Part shown: positions 43,841-53,176 of the stretch, piece by piece
Numbering within the stretch: position 1 is the stretch's first letter
Layout: the number at the start of each line of letters is the position of its first letter
Assembly (NCBI RefSeq): GCF_004762045.1
Contig: NZ_SJOM01000007.1
Coordinates: forward strand, 799,432-863,431
DNA: 64,000 nt
DNA from: Mycobacterium sp. DL99
Lineage (GTDB): Bacteria; Actinomycetota; Actinomycetes; Mycobacteriales; Mycobacteriaceae
Reading direction: 5' to 3'
The notes under the pieces: model-generated
What the model saw: only the letters and a program-made list of their open reading frames with translations
What the model was told of the DNA's origin: nothing
Database searches by the model: none
Made by a program: the position numbers and the translations under genes

Positions 43841-44909
43841 ACCTGCCGGCGAATCCGCGCAGCGGCACGTCGGCGCTCGTCAACAGTCCCGGCGGTGCTT
43901 TGACCACCGACGCGATGGCGTTGAGTGCGGGCAGGCCGGTCACGGTCATGCCGATCGAGGCGAACGAGGCCGGATCGGACAGGTCCACACCGGGTTTCGG
44001 GAAGATCATGTGCTTGTTGTAAACGCACGGATCGCCCTTGATCTGGGTGATGTAGCAGCCCTTGATATCCCAGCTCGGATCGGTGTGCGGGGTCATCTGC
44101 CATTCCAGGTGGGTTTCGACGCGCGGCACTCCGTCGACCATGCCCTGGTACTTGATGTAGTTGCCGCCCAGCGATCCCTTGGGCAGCGTGTACCAGCCCA
44201 GGTCGACATCCTTGGTGCAGGCGCCGAGCTCGTAGCTGAACTTGACCTCGTCGAGTTCCAGCCCGAAGCAGTCGGCCATCATCAGCACGCTGTCGGCGAA
44301 GACCCGGGTGTACTTCTCCAATTTGGCCGGGATCGACGGATCGTCGACGGGCAGGCCGTAGCCGACCTCGATCCAGGTGTCCTTGCTGTGATGGCATGAC
44401 ACATCGACGGATTCGATGGTGGTGACGTTCTCGATCTCGGCGACGTCGGCCGAGCACACCACGCCCAGGATCTGGTTGACGCCGGGGTTCATCCCGGTGC
44501 CGTAGAACGTCGACCCACCCTTCGCGCACGCCTCGGCCAGCAGCTGAGACACCGGCTTGCCGGACGGATGCGGGTGGTTGGTGTCGCGGTGCCAGCCGGT
44601 GATCCAGTCGGCGGTGGTGACGATGTTGATCCCGGCCTCAAGGACTTTCACGTAGAGGTCCTCATCCGGAAAGACACCGTGGAACGTCAATACGTCAGGC
44701 TTGGCGGCGATGATCTCGTCGATCGAGCCCGTCGCGGTCACCCCGATCGGATCGATGCCGGCGATCTCACCGGCATCGCGGCCCACCTTTTCCGTTGTGT
44801 AGCAATGCAATCCGACAAGTTCCAGGTCGGGTCGCTTGCCGATGCGCTTGATCATCTCGGTGCCGACGTTGCCGGTCGCCACCTGGAAAACGCGGATCTT
44901 CTCGGTCAT
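43830..44909 (-). CDS. DapB-fold NAD(P)-dependent dehydrogenase
   Basis: A 359-residue oxidoreductase with an N-terminal Rossmann domain (RVFQVATGNVGTEMIKRI) of the dihydrodipicolinate-reductase fold, as in 2,4-diaminopentanoate dehydrogenase and related amine dehydrogenase-like proteins. The GTGMNPGVNQIL segment is conserved in this group. It is coupled to the Rieske oxygenase gene by a 4-bp overlap, so the pair probably act in one catabolic step sequence. Mycobacteria often hold several of these in steroid and lipid catabolic loci. Confidence 0.7.
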   Translation of the reverse strand: MTEKIRVFQVATGNVGTEMIKRIGKRPDLELVGLHCYTTEKVGRDAGEIAGIDPIGVTATGSIDEIIAAKPDVLTFHGVFPDEDLYVKVLEAGINIVTTADWITGWHRDTNHPHPSGKPVSQLLAEACAKGGSTFYGTGMNPGVNQILGVVCSADVAEIENVTTIESVDVSCHHSKDTWIEVGYGLPVDDPSIPAKLEKYTRVFADSVLMMADCFGLELDEVKFSYELGACTKDVDLGWYTLPKGSLGGNYIKYQGMVDGVPRVETHLEWQMTPHTDPSWDIKGCYITQIKGDPCVYNKHMIFPKPGVDLSDPASFASIGMTVTGLPALNAIASVVKAPPGLLTSADVPLRGFAGRFNI

Positions 44910-45937
44910 AGGGTGTCTGCCTTCCGTATAAGCGACAGGTCTGCGGCACTACCGCCCCGACCGTCTGGATAGAACTGCATGGCCCACTTGCGGATTGCGG
45001 TGAAGCCCTCGTACTCGGCGGTGGCCAGCGCCGGAGGATCGGAGTAGCGCTGATGTGACCAGATGTGGATGTCCTGGGTGAACTGGCGGATCACCTCGTC
45101 GCCGAAATCGGTGGCGCGCTGGGCAGCCCGGGGACTGTCCTTGCCGGGGGTTCGGCCGATGTAGACCGTGAACCGCACGTCGGAGGTCGAATCGTCGACG
45201 GGGGTGACCGCCGAGATGGTGCGGTTGTCGATCATTCCCCAGCTCTTGGTCACCGCGATGCCCAGACCGCCGTTGATCGCCTCGACGCCGCTGCGCACAT
45301 CATCGATCGACTGTTGATCGTCGCCCTCGAACGTGATGGTGAAGTCGACGTAGGAGATCGGCGCGGCGAAGTCGTGGCGGGTGAACACCGGCACGATCGG
45401 GGTCTGGTGCACGAATTTGAAGTGCGCGAAGTCGACGCCGTTCTCCAGCACGTACTGCGGATGCAGCTCGAGCCCCCCGCGGAACAACCGCTGCTGGGGG
45501 TAGTAGTCGGCGGCGGTGCTGCCGTCACCGAAGGACGCGAACACATCCGGCGCTTCGAAGAACGGCTCACGCCCTTCGATGTCGTGCCAGACATAGATGG
45601 CCTCGTTGCGTTCGACGACGGGGTAGGTGCGCATCCGGCGGCCGCGGTTGGGCCGGTCCTGGTACGGGATGCAGACGTTGCGGCCCTCGGCATTCCATTG
45701 CCAGCCGTGGAACGGGCACTGGATGGTCTCGCCGACGACGTGACCGCCGAAGCCGAGGTGCGCGCCGAGGTGCTCGCAGTAGGCGTTCATGACGGTGACG
45801 GCCCCGGATTCGGCGCGCCAGGCGACCATCTCCTCGCCGAAGTACTTCATGGCGTGCACCGCACCCACGCTGACCTGGTCCGACCAGGCGACCTGGAACC
45901 ATCCCGTCGGTTTCATCGACAACGGTGGTTTTGCCAT
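44906..45937 (-). CDS. Rieske non-haem iron oxygenase
   Basis: A 343-residue oxygenase component. The Rieske cluster ligands are C54 and H56 (CEH) and C74 and H77 (CPFH). The mononuclear iron site is predicted at H172 and H177 with D169 (VDFAHFKFVH). The domain order is that of KshA-type steroid or aromatic ring hydroxylases. ATG 45937 gives the normal distance to the Rieske site; the frame is open further upstream but runs through the divergent TetR gene. No reductase gene is adjacent. Confidence 0.85.
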   Translation of the reverse strand: MAKPPLSMKPTGWFQVAWSDQVSVGAVHAMKYFGEEMVAWRAESGAVTVMNAYCEHLGAHLGFGGHVVGETIQCPFHGWQWNAEGRNVCIPYQDRPNRGRRMRTYPVVERNEAIYVWHDIEGREPFFEAPDVFASFGDGSTAADYYPQQRLFRGGLELHPQYVLENGVDFAHFKFVHQTPIVPVFTRHDFAAPISYVDFTITFEGDDQQSIDDVRSGVEAINGGLGIAVTKSWGMIDNRTISAVTPVDDSTSDVRFTVYIGRTPGKDSPRAAQRATDFGDEVIRQFTQDIHIWSHQRYSDPPALATAEYEGFTAIRKWAMQFYPDGRGGSAADLSLIRKADTL

Positions 45938-45953
45938 GACGCGAATCGTAGGA

Positions 45954-45988
45954 GGTTCTGTGAAACTTTGAAAGAGGGTTCTGTGAAA
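45954..45988. promoter_or_regulatory. Direct repeats, probable TetR binding region
   Basis: GGTTCTGTGAAA occurs twice (45954-45965 and 45977-45988), 23 bp apart, with a small palindrome CTTTGAAAG between. They fill the 69-bp gap between the Rieske oxygenase and the divergent TetR gene. Confidence 0.45.
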
Positions 45989-46006
45989 TTGAGGTAATCT
46001 CCTGAG

Positions 46007-46645
46007 ATGACCGAGGTGAGCGCGCGCCGAACCAATCGGCGCGGTGAAGCCACCCGGGAGAGCATGTTGGAGGCCGCGCGCAAGGCGCTGGCAACCGGCG
46101 ATCCGGGGGCGGTCTCGGCCAACCGGATCGCCAAAGACATCGGCGCCACCTGGGGTGCGGTGAAATACCAGTTCGGCGATATCGACGGGTTCTGGGCTGC
46201 GGTCCTGCAGCGCACCGCCGAGCGCCGTGCGGGCATGCTGAGCCACCGTCACGACAGCGCGCCGCTGCGTGAGCGCGTCGCCGGCATCATCGACCTGCTC
46301 TATGACGGGTTGACCGCCAGCGATTCGCGGGCGATCGAGAATCTGCGCGCGGCGCTGCCACGGGACCATGCCGAACTCGAACGGCTCTATCCGAAGACCG
46401 CCGCCGAGCTGTCGTCATGGGGGCACAGCTGGCTGCAGACCTGTCAGCAGGCCTTTGCCGACCTCGACGTGGACCCCGAGCGGGTACGTGAAGTTGCCTC
46501 GTTCATCCCCGGCGCGATGCGCGGTATCACCTCTGAGCGGCAACTCGGCACATATACAGACCTCGATGTCGCCAGGCGAGGGCTCACAAACGCGATCGTC
46601 ACGTACCTCGAAGAGTCCCGGTCACGGCGCTCTGATCACCAGTAA
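46007..46645 (+). CDS. TetR-family regulator of the Rieske operon
   Basis: A 212-residue regulator with an N-terminal helix-turn-helix (SANRIAKDIGATWGAVKYQFG) and a helical ligand-binding part. It is divergent from the Rieske oxygenase/dehydrogenase pair, the standard place for a local repressor. Confidence 0.85.
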   Translation: MTEVSARRTNRRGEATRESMLEAARKALATGDPGAVSANRIAKDIGATWGAVKYQFGDIDGFWAAVLQRTAERRAGMLSHRHDSAPLRERVAGIIDLLYDGLTASDSRAIENLRAALPRDHAELERLYPKTAAELSSWGHSWLQTCQQAFADLDVDPERVREVASFIPGAMRGITSERQLGTYTDLDVARRGLTNAIVTYLEESRSRRSDHQ

Positions 46646-46704
46646 TCGGGTTGTGACCTCACAAGGTGGAGGCATTCCCGCCGTCAACAAGTAGGCTATG
46701 CCCG

Positions 46705-47571
46705 ATGGTCCCGCTCTGGTTCACGCTGTCCGCACTCTGTTTCGTGGGTGCGGCCGTATTGCTGTACGTCGACATCGACCGTCGACGTGGGTTGGGACGG
46801 CGCCGGAAGTCGTGGGCGAAGTCGCATGGCTTCGATTACGAGCACGAGTCGCACGAGATCCTCAAGCGCTGGAAGCGCGGGGTGATGTCGACCGTCGGTG
46901 ACGTCACGGCCAAGAACGTCGTGCTCGGCCAGATCCGTGGCGAGGCGGTGTTCATCTTTGACATCGAAGAAGTGGCAACGGTGATCGCGCTGCACCGCAA
47001 GGTCGGCACGAACGTCGTCGTCGATCTGCGACTCAAGGGCATCAAGGAGCCCCGGGAGAGCGACATCTGGCTGCTCGGCGCGATCGGTCCGCGGATGGTG
47101 TACTCCACCAACCTCGACGCCGCTCGCCGCGCCTGCGACCGCCGGATGGTCACGTTCGCCCACACCGCTCCCGATTGCGCCGAGATCATGTGGAACGAGC
47201 AGAACTGGACGCTCGTCAGCATGCCGGTCACGAGTACCCGCGCCCAATGGGACGAGGGGCTGCGCACTGTGCGTCAGTTCAACGACCTGCTGCGGGTACT
47301 GCCGCCGGTTCCGCAGAACGGTGTGGCACCGCAGTCGGGTCAGGGCAGCCAAGCTGCGCTGGCACGTCGCGCAGGCTCGCCCAGCCGCCCGTTGGCGCCG
47401 ACCCCCGCCGGGCGTCGGGAGCTGCCTCCGGGCCGGGCTGACGCGGCACCCGGACGTGGTGACGTGAGCCGCTACACCCAGCCGCGCCAGGAGCCCGGCC
47501 GTCCGGATGCGGTCCGTCGGACCCCGCCGCCGGCACGCAACGGCCGTCACGCACCGCACTACCAGCGCTAG
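46705..47571 (+). CDS. ttfA: TtfA-like membrane-anchored protein (TMM transport factor)
   Basis: A 288-residue protein with one N-terminal membrane helix (residues 2-22), then RRRKSWAKSHGFDYE, a cytoplasmic core and a Pro/Arg-rich disordered tail from about residue 205. Sequence and position downstream of clpB match, from memory, Rv0383c/TtfA, reported to work with MmpL3 in trehalose monomycolate export. ATG 46705 is the start that places the helix at the N-terminus. Confidence 0.72.
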   Translation: MVPLWFTLSALCFVGAAVLLYVDIDRRRGLGRRRKSWAKSHGFDYEHESHEILKRWKRGVMSTVGDVTAKNVVLGQIRGEAVFIFDIEEVATVIALHRKVGTNVVVDLRLKGIKEPRESDIWLLGAIGPRMVYSTNLDAARRACDRRMVTFAHTAPDCAEIMWNEQNWTLVSMPVTSTRAQWDEGLRTVRQFNDLLRVLPPVPQNGVAPQSGQGSQAALARRAGSPSRPLAPTPAGRRELPPGRADAAPGRGDVSRYTQPRQEPGRPDAVRRTPPPARNGRHAPHYQR

Positions 47572-47605
47572 CCAGCGCACCGGAACAGTTCAGTAACCTG
47601 TCGGC

Positions 47606-48382
47606 ATGCCTCGCCCCGTCGCGCTGATCACTGGACCAACCTCGGGCCTCGGTGCCGGGTTCGCCCGCCGGTACGCGCGCGACGGCTATGACCTCGTCCT
47701 CGTGGCGCGGGACGGCGCCCGGCTGGAACAACTCGCTGCCGAACTGCACGACGAGGCCGGCGTAGACGTCGAAGTGCTTCCCGCCGACCTGGCGTGCGCC
47801 CCCGACCGGGCCAAGGTCGCCGACCGGTTGCGCGCCGGTGTGCAGGTGTTGGTGAACAACGCCGGCTTCGGTACCTCCGGTGAGTTCTGGACCGCCGATC
47901 TCGCCCAATTGCAGGCCCAACTGGATGTCAACGTCACCGCGGTGATGGAGCTGACGCACGCCGCGCTGCCGGCGATGATCGAGGCGGGCAGCGGCACCGT
48001 CATCAACGTGGCCAGTGTCGCCGGGCTGGTGCCCGGCCGCGGATCGACATATTCGGCCTCCAAGGCCTGGGTCGTCTCGTTCACCGAGGGGCTGGCGAAC
48101 GGACTGGGCGGCACCAGGGTTGGCGTACACGCGCTGTGCCCGGGGTTCGTCCACACCGAGTTTCATGCCCGCGCGGGCATCGACATGGCGGGCACACCGT
48201 CGTTCCTGTGGCTGCAGGTCGAGGACGTGGTGCGCGACTGCCTGGCCGACGTGGCCGCCGGCAAGGTGGTCATCGTGCCCGGCCTGCAGTACAAGGTGCT
48301 CACCACCGGGGGCCGGATGGTTCCACGAAACCTGGTGCGCGCCATGACAAAAGCAGTGGGAAAAGGTCGTGGGAGAACTTAG
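47606..48382 (+). CDS. Short-chain dehydrogenase/reductase
   Basis: A 258-residue classical SDR. It has [11 protein letters not shown] at residues 10-20, NNAGF about residue 85, and the catalytic serine with YSASK about residues 149-153. It lies between ttfA and the lipoprotein gene, in the position where, from memory, M. tuberculosis carries pyrE. Substrate unknown; related mycobacterial SDRs act on lipids or keto groups. Confidence 0.83.
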   Translation: MPRPVALITGPTSGLGAGFARRYARDGYDLVLVARDGARLEQLAAELHDEAGVDVEVLPADLACAPDRAKVADRLRAGVQVLVNNAGFGTSGEFWTADLAQLQAQLDVNVTAVMELTHAALPAMIEAGSGTVINVASVAGLVPGRGSTYSASKAWVVSFTEGLANGLGGTRVGVHALCPGFVHTEFHARAGIDMAGTPSFLWLQVEDVVRDCLADVAAGKVVIVPGLQYKVLTTGGRMVPRNLVRAMTKAVGKGRGRT

Positions 48383-48394
48383 AACAGAATTCTT

Positions 48395-49291
48395 GTGCCG
48401 GTGCGGGCGCTGATCGCGGCGGTGATGGCGGTACTTCTCGCCGTCACCGCGGGCTGCGCATCCGATCAACCGGGCCGCACGTATGAAGCGTCGACCGCCG
48501 CACTCGGGGAATCGTTGGACATCCTCGGCTGGCGCCTGAAGGTGTCGGATCTGCGGTTCGACTCCGAACATGTACTGGTCGACGTCGAGGGCACCGCATC
48601 TGGCGATGCCCACGCCAAACCAGAGGACATCCGGTTCGGTCTGTACGGTGCCCTCGCGCACCCGATCGAGGCCGACGCGCTGCACGGCTGCGACGACATC
48701 ACCAACCTGGGTATCCGGCCGCTGTCCGCGCCGGCGCCCGACAAGCTCAGCGGCACAGTCTGCTTGGGGCCGCAACGCGAACAGAACCAGGTGCGCGGGA
48801 TCTATGTGTACTCGCCGCGCGAGCGCATCCCGGGTACCACAGTGGCCTACCCGGCGGCCTTTCCGGTGGGCATGCTGCCCACCAGCGTCAACGACACCGG
48901 CGTCACCGTCAAGACCTCCAGCGTCGATGCATTCAGTGCCGACGGCGGACAGTTGGCGCCGACGGCGATCGGTGACCCCACGGCCTTCAATGGCAAGGGC
49001 TCCATGCTGCTCGGCCTCGAAATCGATGGTGCGGCAAAGCGTTATGCGGAGGATTCGGCGGCGCGTGGCGGCCCGCTGATGGTGGTGGCAGGCCCGACGC
49101 TGCCGCCCCCGGGACTCAGCCATGCCTGCACGGTGTACGGCTCGTCGCTGCTGCTCCTGCCGGAGGCCTCGCGTGAGGCGGTGAACGTCCGGGCGTCGCT
49201 GTGCACCCAGGGAGAGATGAACGCGGCGTTGCTGTATGCGTCGGTTTCGGTGATCGGCACCCACGCGGCCCTGTGGACCACCGGTGGCTGA
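48395..49291 (+). CDS. Mycobacterial lipoprotein of unknown function
   Basis: A 298-residue protein with a short basic start, a hydrophobic signal sequence and a lipobox ending at C21 (AVTAGC), so it should be lipid-anchored on the outer face of the membrane. The remainder is a beta-rich domain with paired cysteines. GTG 48395 is the likely start; GTG 48401 would also keep the signal. It overlaps the methyltransferase start by 8 bp. From position it may correspond to Rv0381c. Confidence 0.65.
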   Translation: MPVRALIAAVMAVLLAVTAGCASDQPGRTYEASTAALGESLDILGWRLKVSDLRFDSEHVLVDVEGTASGDAHAKPEDIRFGLYGALAHPIEADALHGCDDITNLGIRPLSAPAPDKLSGTVCLGPQREQNQVRGIYVYSPRERIPGTTVAYPAAFPVGMLPTSVNDTGVTVKTSSVDAFSADGGQLAPTAIGDPTAFNGKGSMLLGLEIDGAAKRYAEDSAARGGPLMVVAGPTLPPPGLSHACTVYGSSLLLLPEASREAVNVRASLCTQGEMNAALLYASVSVIGTHAALWTTGG

Positions 49292-49937
49292 GGCCGTCGG
49301 CCCCACCGAATGGGGAGAGTCCCCCGGAGTGGGGCCCTGGGAGGGCCCGCTGCCCTCTGGGGAAGAAGCCGCGCGTTATGACCCCGAGCTGCTGCGCGAC
49401 GGAGATACCCGCAATGTCGTTGATGCCTACCGGTATTGGACCCGGGCGGCGATCATCGCCGACATCGACCAGCGGCGGCACCCGCTGCACATCGCGATCG
49501 AGAACTTCGGCAACGACGCCAACATCGGTGCCGTGGTGCGCACCGCCAACGCCTTCGCCGTCGACACCGTGCACATCGTCGGACGGCGCCGGTGGAACCG
49601 GCGCGGCGCCATGGTCACCGACCGCTATCAGCGGCTCTGTCACCACGACACCACCGCCGAATTGTTGTCCTTCGCCGCCGACGCCGGGCTGACCGTCGTC
49701 GCAGTGGACAACGTGCCCGGCGCCGTGCGGCTGGAACAGACCGAACTACCCCGCGATTGCCTGCTGATTTTCGGTCAGGAAGGCCCGGGCATCACCCCGG
49801 AGGCGCAGGCCGGGGCGGCGGTGACGGTATCCATCGCGCAGTTCGGGTCGACCCGCAGCATCAACGCAGGCGTTGCCGCCGGAATCGTCATGCACGCATG
49901 GATCGCTCGCCACGCGGATTTCTCGCGGGCCTGGTAG
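49284..49937 (+). CDS. SpoU/TrmH-family RNA methyltransferase
   Basis: A 217-residue knotted methyltransferase that 2'-O-methylates tRNA or rRNA. The three SpoU motifs are present: FGNDANIGAVVRTANAF, LIFGQEGPGI and SINAGVAAGI. An N-terminal extension of about 60 residues precedes them. It begins with GTG inside the end of the lipoprotein gene. It matches Rv0380c by order and family. Confidence 0.87.
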   Translation: MAEAVGPTEWGESPGVGPWEGPLPSGEEAARYDPELLRDGDTRNVVDAYRYWTRAAIIADIDQRRHPLHIAIENFGNDANIGAVVRTANAFAVDTVHIVGRRRWNRRGAMVTDRYQRLCHHDTTAELLSFAADAGLTVVAVDNVPGAVRLEQTELPRDCLLIFGQEGPGITPEAQAGAAVTVSIAQFGSTRSINAGVAAGIVMHAWIARHADFSRAW

Positions 49938-50006
49938 GACGATGCACGCGCGGAAACTGCTCGACATGCCGACAATTCGGCGGCCTGGTAAGGCAGGATC
50001 GTCAGC

Positions 50007-51119
50007 ATGGATCAGCTATGGGCCAACCGTGCGGCCAGCGCCGAAGCTGCGATCACCCAACGACACCTGACGAAGCTCTGGGGTCTGCCGGGTACCCAAC
50101 TCGGTGTGGTGGCCTGGCCGGCGACCAAGAAGTACCGCAAGTTCGGAACCTGGCACTACTGGTGGCAGGCGCATTTGCTGGACACTCTGGTCGACGCTCA
50201 GGTGCGTGATCCGCAGCCCGAGCGGATAACCCGCATCGAACGGCAGATCCGGGCGCACCACATCCGCAACAACCTGTCCTGGACCAACAACTACTACGAC
50301 GACATGGCCTGGCTGGCGCTTGCCCTCGAACGGGCCAGCCGGCTGGTCGGGGTCGAGAAACCCCACGCGCTCAAGAAGTTATGCGCGCAGTTCGTCGACG
50401 CCTGGGTACCCGAGGACGGCGGCGGCATCCCGTGGCGCAAACAGGATCAGTTCTTCAACGCTCCGGCCAATGGTCCGGCAGGGATCTTTCTGGCCCGCTA
50501 TGACGACCGGCTGCGCCGGGCCCAGCAGATGGCCGACTGGATCGATGACACCCTGATCGATCCGGAAACGCACCTGGTGTTCGACGGCATCAAGGCCGGT
50601 TCGATGGTGCGCGCTCAATACACCTACTGCCAAGGCGTGGTGCTCGGGCTGGAGGTCGAACTCGCGGTGCGCACCGAGGATGCCCGGCACGCCGAGCGGG
50701 TGCGCCGCCTGGTGGCCGCGGTGGACAAGGAGATGGCCACCGACGGAGTTATCAAAGGCGCCGGCGGCGGCGACGGGGGGCTGTTCAACGGCATCACGGC
50801 GCGGTACCTGGCGCTCGTGGCGAGTACCTTGCCGGGGGATACGGCCGACGATCGCGCCGCGCGCGAGACGGCCCGATCGCTCGTCCTCAAATCAGCGCAG
50901 GCCGCCTGGGACAACCGCCAGACCGTCGATGGGCTGCCGCTGTTCGGAGCGTTCTGGGAGCAGACCGCCGAGGTGCCCGGGGCCGAAGGCCAGCAGGCGC
51001 AGTTCGTCGACGGCGCGGTCAACGCCTCGGCGATCCCCGAACGTGACCTGTCGGTTCAGGTGTCGGGTTGGATGTTGATGGAGGCCGCGCACACGCTGGC
51101 CGCAGACGGCGAGGAGTAG
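50007..51119 (+). CDS. Glycoside hydrolase family 76-like protein
   Basis: A 370-residue alpha/alpha-barrel protein. NNYYDDMAW carries the acidic pair D98-D99 expected for GH76 endo-alpha-1,6-mannanases, and YTYCQGVVLG and DGGLFNGITARYLA are further family blocks. No signal peptide or membrane segment is seen, so it is predicted cytoplasmic, which is unusual for a mannanase. It may act on lipoarabinomannan precursors or another alpha-1,6-mannoside. The next gene starts 3 bp after it. Confidence 0.75.
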   Translation: MDQLWANRAASAEAAITQRHLTKLWGLPGTQLGVVAWPATKKYRKFGTWHYWWQAHLLDTLVDAQVRDPQPERITRIERQIRAHHIRNNLSWTNNYYDDMAWLALALERASRLVGVEKPHALKKLCAQFVDAWVPEDGGGIPWRKQDQFFNAPANGPAGIFLARYDDRLRRAQQMADWIDDTLIDPETHLVFDGIKAGSMVRAQYTYCQGVVLGLEVELAVRTEDARHAERVRRLVAAVDKEMATDGVIKGAGGGDGGLFNGITARYLALVASTLPGDTADDRAARETARSLVLKSAQAAWDNRQTVDGLPLFGAFWEQTAEVPGAEGQQAQFVDGAVNASAIPERDLSVQVSGWMLMEAAHTLAADGEE

Positions 51120-51122
51120 GAC

Positions 51123-52031
51123 TTGACCCAGGCGCAGCGAGCCAGGATCGATTTTCCGTCCCGGATCGGGGTGTGGTGGGCCAGCGAAACCTGGTCGATG
51201 CCGGATGCGCAGGAGGTCGCCCGAGAGATCGAGGCACTCGGCTTCGGCTCGTTGTTCCTGCCCGAGGTCACCGGTAAGGAATGCCTGACGCAGTCGGCGG
51301 CTTTCCTGGCCGCGACTCAGCGTCTGGTGGTGGGCACCGGCATCGCCAACATTCACGTCCGGGTGCCCAGTGCGGCCGAGACCGGTGCGCGCACCCTCAC
51401 CGCGCTGTACCCGGGCCGGTTCGTGCTCGGTCTCGGTGTCAGCCACGGGCCGTTGGTCGAACACGGTCTGGGTGGCGTCTATCAGAAACCACTGGCCACC
51501 ATGCGCGACTATCTGGACCGGATGGCTGCGGTCCCCGAACAGATCGAGCCGGGCGTCGGCCGCCCGCCGCGGCTGCTGGCCGCGCTGGGCCCCAAGATGA
51601 TCGAGTTGTCCGGCACCCATGCCGATGGCGCCCACCCGTACCTGGTGACGCCCGAGCAGACCCGCGTCACCCGCGACATCCTCGGCCCGGAGAAATGGAT
51701 CGTCTCCGAACAGGCGGTGGCCATCGGATCAACCGATGACGATCAACTTCGCCGCGCGCACGCGCACCTGGATGTCTACAGCGGTCTGCCGAACTACCGG
51801 AACTCGTGGCTGCGTCAGGGTTTTGACGAGTCCGATCTGGTACGCGGCGGATCCGACCGGCTGGCCCGTGCCGTGGTCGGGATGGGATCGGTCGACAGTG
51901 CGGCCAAGGCGGTGACCGCTCATCTGGACGCCGGTGCCGATCACGTCGTGCTGCAGGTGCTCGGTGACAACCCGATGGCGGATCCGCGTCCGGCGCTCCG
52001 TGAACTGGCCCAGGCCTTCGGCCTGGGGTAG
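51123..52031 (+). CDS. Luciferase-like F420-dependent oxidoreductase
   Basis: A 302-residue TIM-barrel oxidoreductase of the LLM class, of the subgroup with LTALYPGRFVLGLGVSHGP. Mycobacterial members usually use coenzyme F420. It starts with TTG at 51123, directly after the GH76-like stop, implying coupling. Substrate unknown. Confidence 0.82.
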   Translation: MTQAQRARIDFPSRIGVWWASETWSMPDAQEVAREIEALGFGSLFLPEVTGKECLTQSAAFLAATQRLVVGTGIANIHVRVPSAAETGARTLTALYPGRFVLGLGVSHGPLVEHGLGGVYQKPLATMRDYLDRMAAVPEQIEPGVGRPPRLLAALGPKMIELSGTHADGAHPYLVTPEQTRVTRDILGPEKWIVSEQAVAIGSTDDDQLRRAHAHLDVYSGLPNYRNSWLRQGFDESDLVRGGSDRLARAVVGMGSVDSAAKAVTAHLDAGADHVVLQVLGDNPMADPRPALRELAQAFGLG

Positions 52032-52045
52032 CCAATTGGCGCGAA

Positions 52046-52094
52046 TGGCCAGTTATTGCACGCTGTCGGCGAAGAGCCGTGTAATAACTGGCCA
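52046..52094. terminator. Bidirectional hairpin terminator
   Basis: Arms 52046-52062 and 52078-52094 form a 17-bp stem with a single G:U pair (TGGCCAGTTATT is the perfect outer part) and a 15-nt loop. It sits in the 79-bp convergent gap between the F420-type oxidoreductase and the LysR gene. Confidence 0.65.
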
Positions 52095-52110
52095 CTCGGC
52101 GTTCAGTCAG

Positions 52111-53067
52111 TCAGCTCCACAGGGTCACGTGGACCTTGGGCCGGAACCTGGTGACACCCACCCCTGTTCCCCGGATCATGGCCTGGGTGCAACGCGGGGT
52201 CGTGATGAACCGCACCAGTTCGGACACCGCCGGCTGACGGGCCGCCGCGGGCAGGGTCGAGGCAAACCACTCCCCGGCGATCTGCAGGCCCGGACCCTTG
52301 ACCTGTGCAAGCCTGCCGCTGGTCAGGTCGGCGGCCACGGCGAACCCGATCGTCGGCATCACCCCGCCGACCCGGTGCACTTCCTCCAGTGCGGCCGCAT
52401 CGCTCTGGAAGATTCGCTGCCGGGCCTCGGGGATCGCGAGGTGTCGCAACATGGTGGCGATCTCACCGTCGACGCTGCCGCCGGCCGGGCCGAGCGTCCA
52501 TTGCTGGTCCCGCAACTGACCCGGGCTCGGCGACCGTCCGGCCAGCGGGCTGTCCGGGCTGGTCACCGTGATGATCTGGTACTTCAGGAATGCGCGCACG
52601 GCGAGCGTGGCGTCATCGCCCTCCGGTGGCGGGCCCAGCGCGATGTCGATCGCACGGGTGGCGATCAGGTCGGCGAAGCGGCTGGCCGGGTGGACACTCA
52701 GCTCGACCGAAAGGTCGTCGGCGCGTGAGGAGAACAGCTCGATGAGCCCCGGTGCCGCGTGTTCGGCGAACGCGCTGGATGCCGCGATGCGCAACAGCCG
52801 TCGACCGTGCGCAGCCTCGGTCACCTCGATGGCCGTCTGCTGCTGCAAGCCGAGGATCTCGACGGCGCGGCTTGCCAGGCGCAGGCCGCCCGGGGTGAAG
52901 GCCAGGCCGGCCGCGGTGCGGGTGAACAGCGGATCGTCGAGTTCCTTGCGCAGTTGGGCGACGTGCATCGAGATCCCGGCATCGGACATACCCAGTTCCT
53001 CGGCCGCGGCCCGCACCGAGCCCAGCCGGACGACCGCCGAAAACGCACGCAGCTGCGCGGGTGTCAC
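52111..53067 (-). CDS. LysR-family regulator, divergent from cox genes
   Basis: A 318-residue LysR protein. The N-terminal helix-turn-helix is in LGSVRAAAEELGMSDAGISM, and the effector domain follows. It starts with GTG at 53067 and diverges from the CO dehydrogenase cluster, the arrangement of a local activator. Its place matches Rv0377. The inducer is unknown. Confidence 0.85.
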   Translation of the reverse strand: MTPAQLRAFSAVVRLGSVRAAAEELGMSDAGISMHVAQLRKELDDPLFTRTAAGLAFTPGGLRLASRAVEILGLQQQTAIEVTEAAHGRRLLRIAASSAFAEHAAPGLIELFSSRADDLSVELSVHPASRFADLIATRAIDIALGPPPEGDDATLAVRAFLKYQIITVTSPDSPLAGRSPSPGQLRDQQWTLGPAGGSVDGEIATMLRHLAIPEARQRIFQSDAAALEEVHRVGGVMPTIGFAVAADLTSGRLAQVKGPGLQIAGEWFASTLPAAARQPAVSELVRFITTPRCTQAMIRGTGVGVTRFRPKVHVTLWS

Positions 53068-53176
53068 GATTGAAGCCTAGAACGCGTCGAACGAAAGGGA
53101 CGTGCGGTTGAGTCGCGCCGCAGGCGGTGCCGAGATCCTTGTAACGGAGTGGCCCGGCACGCTCTAGATTGAAACC

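Noticed and set aside
44906..46369. Extended Rieske protein of 487 residues
   Set aside because: The extra N-terminal part is the antisense of the TetR gene; the conserved protein begins at 45937.
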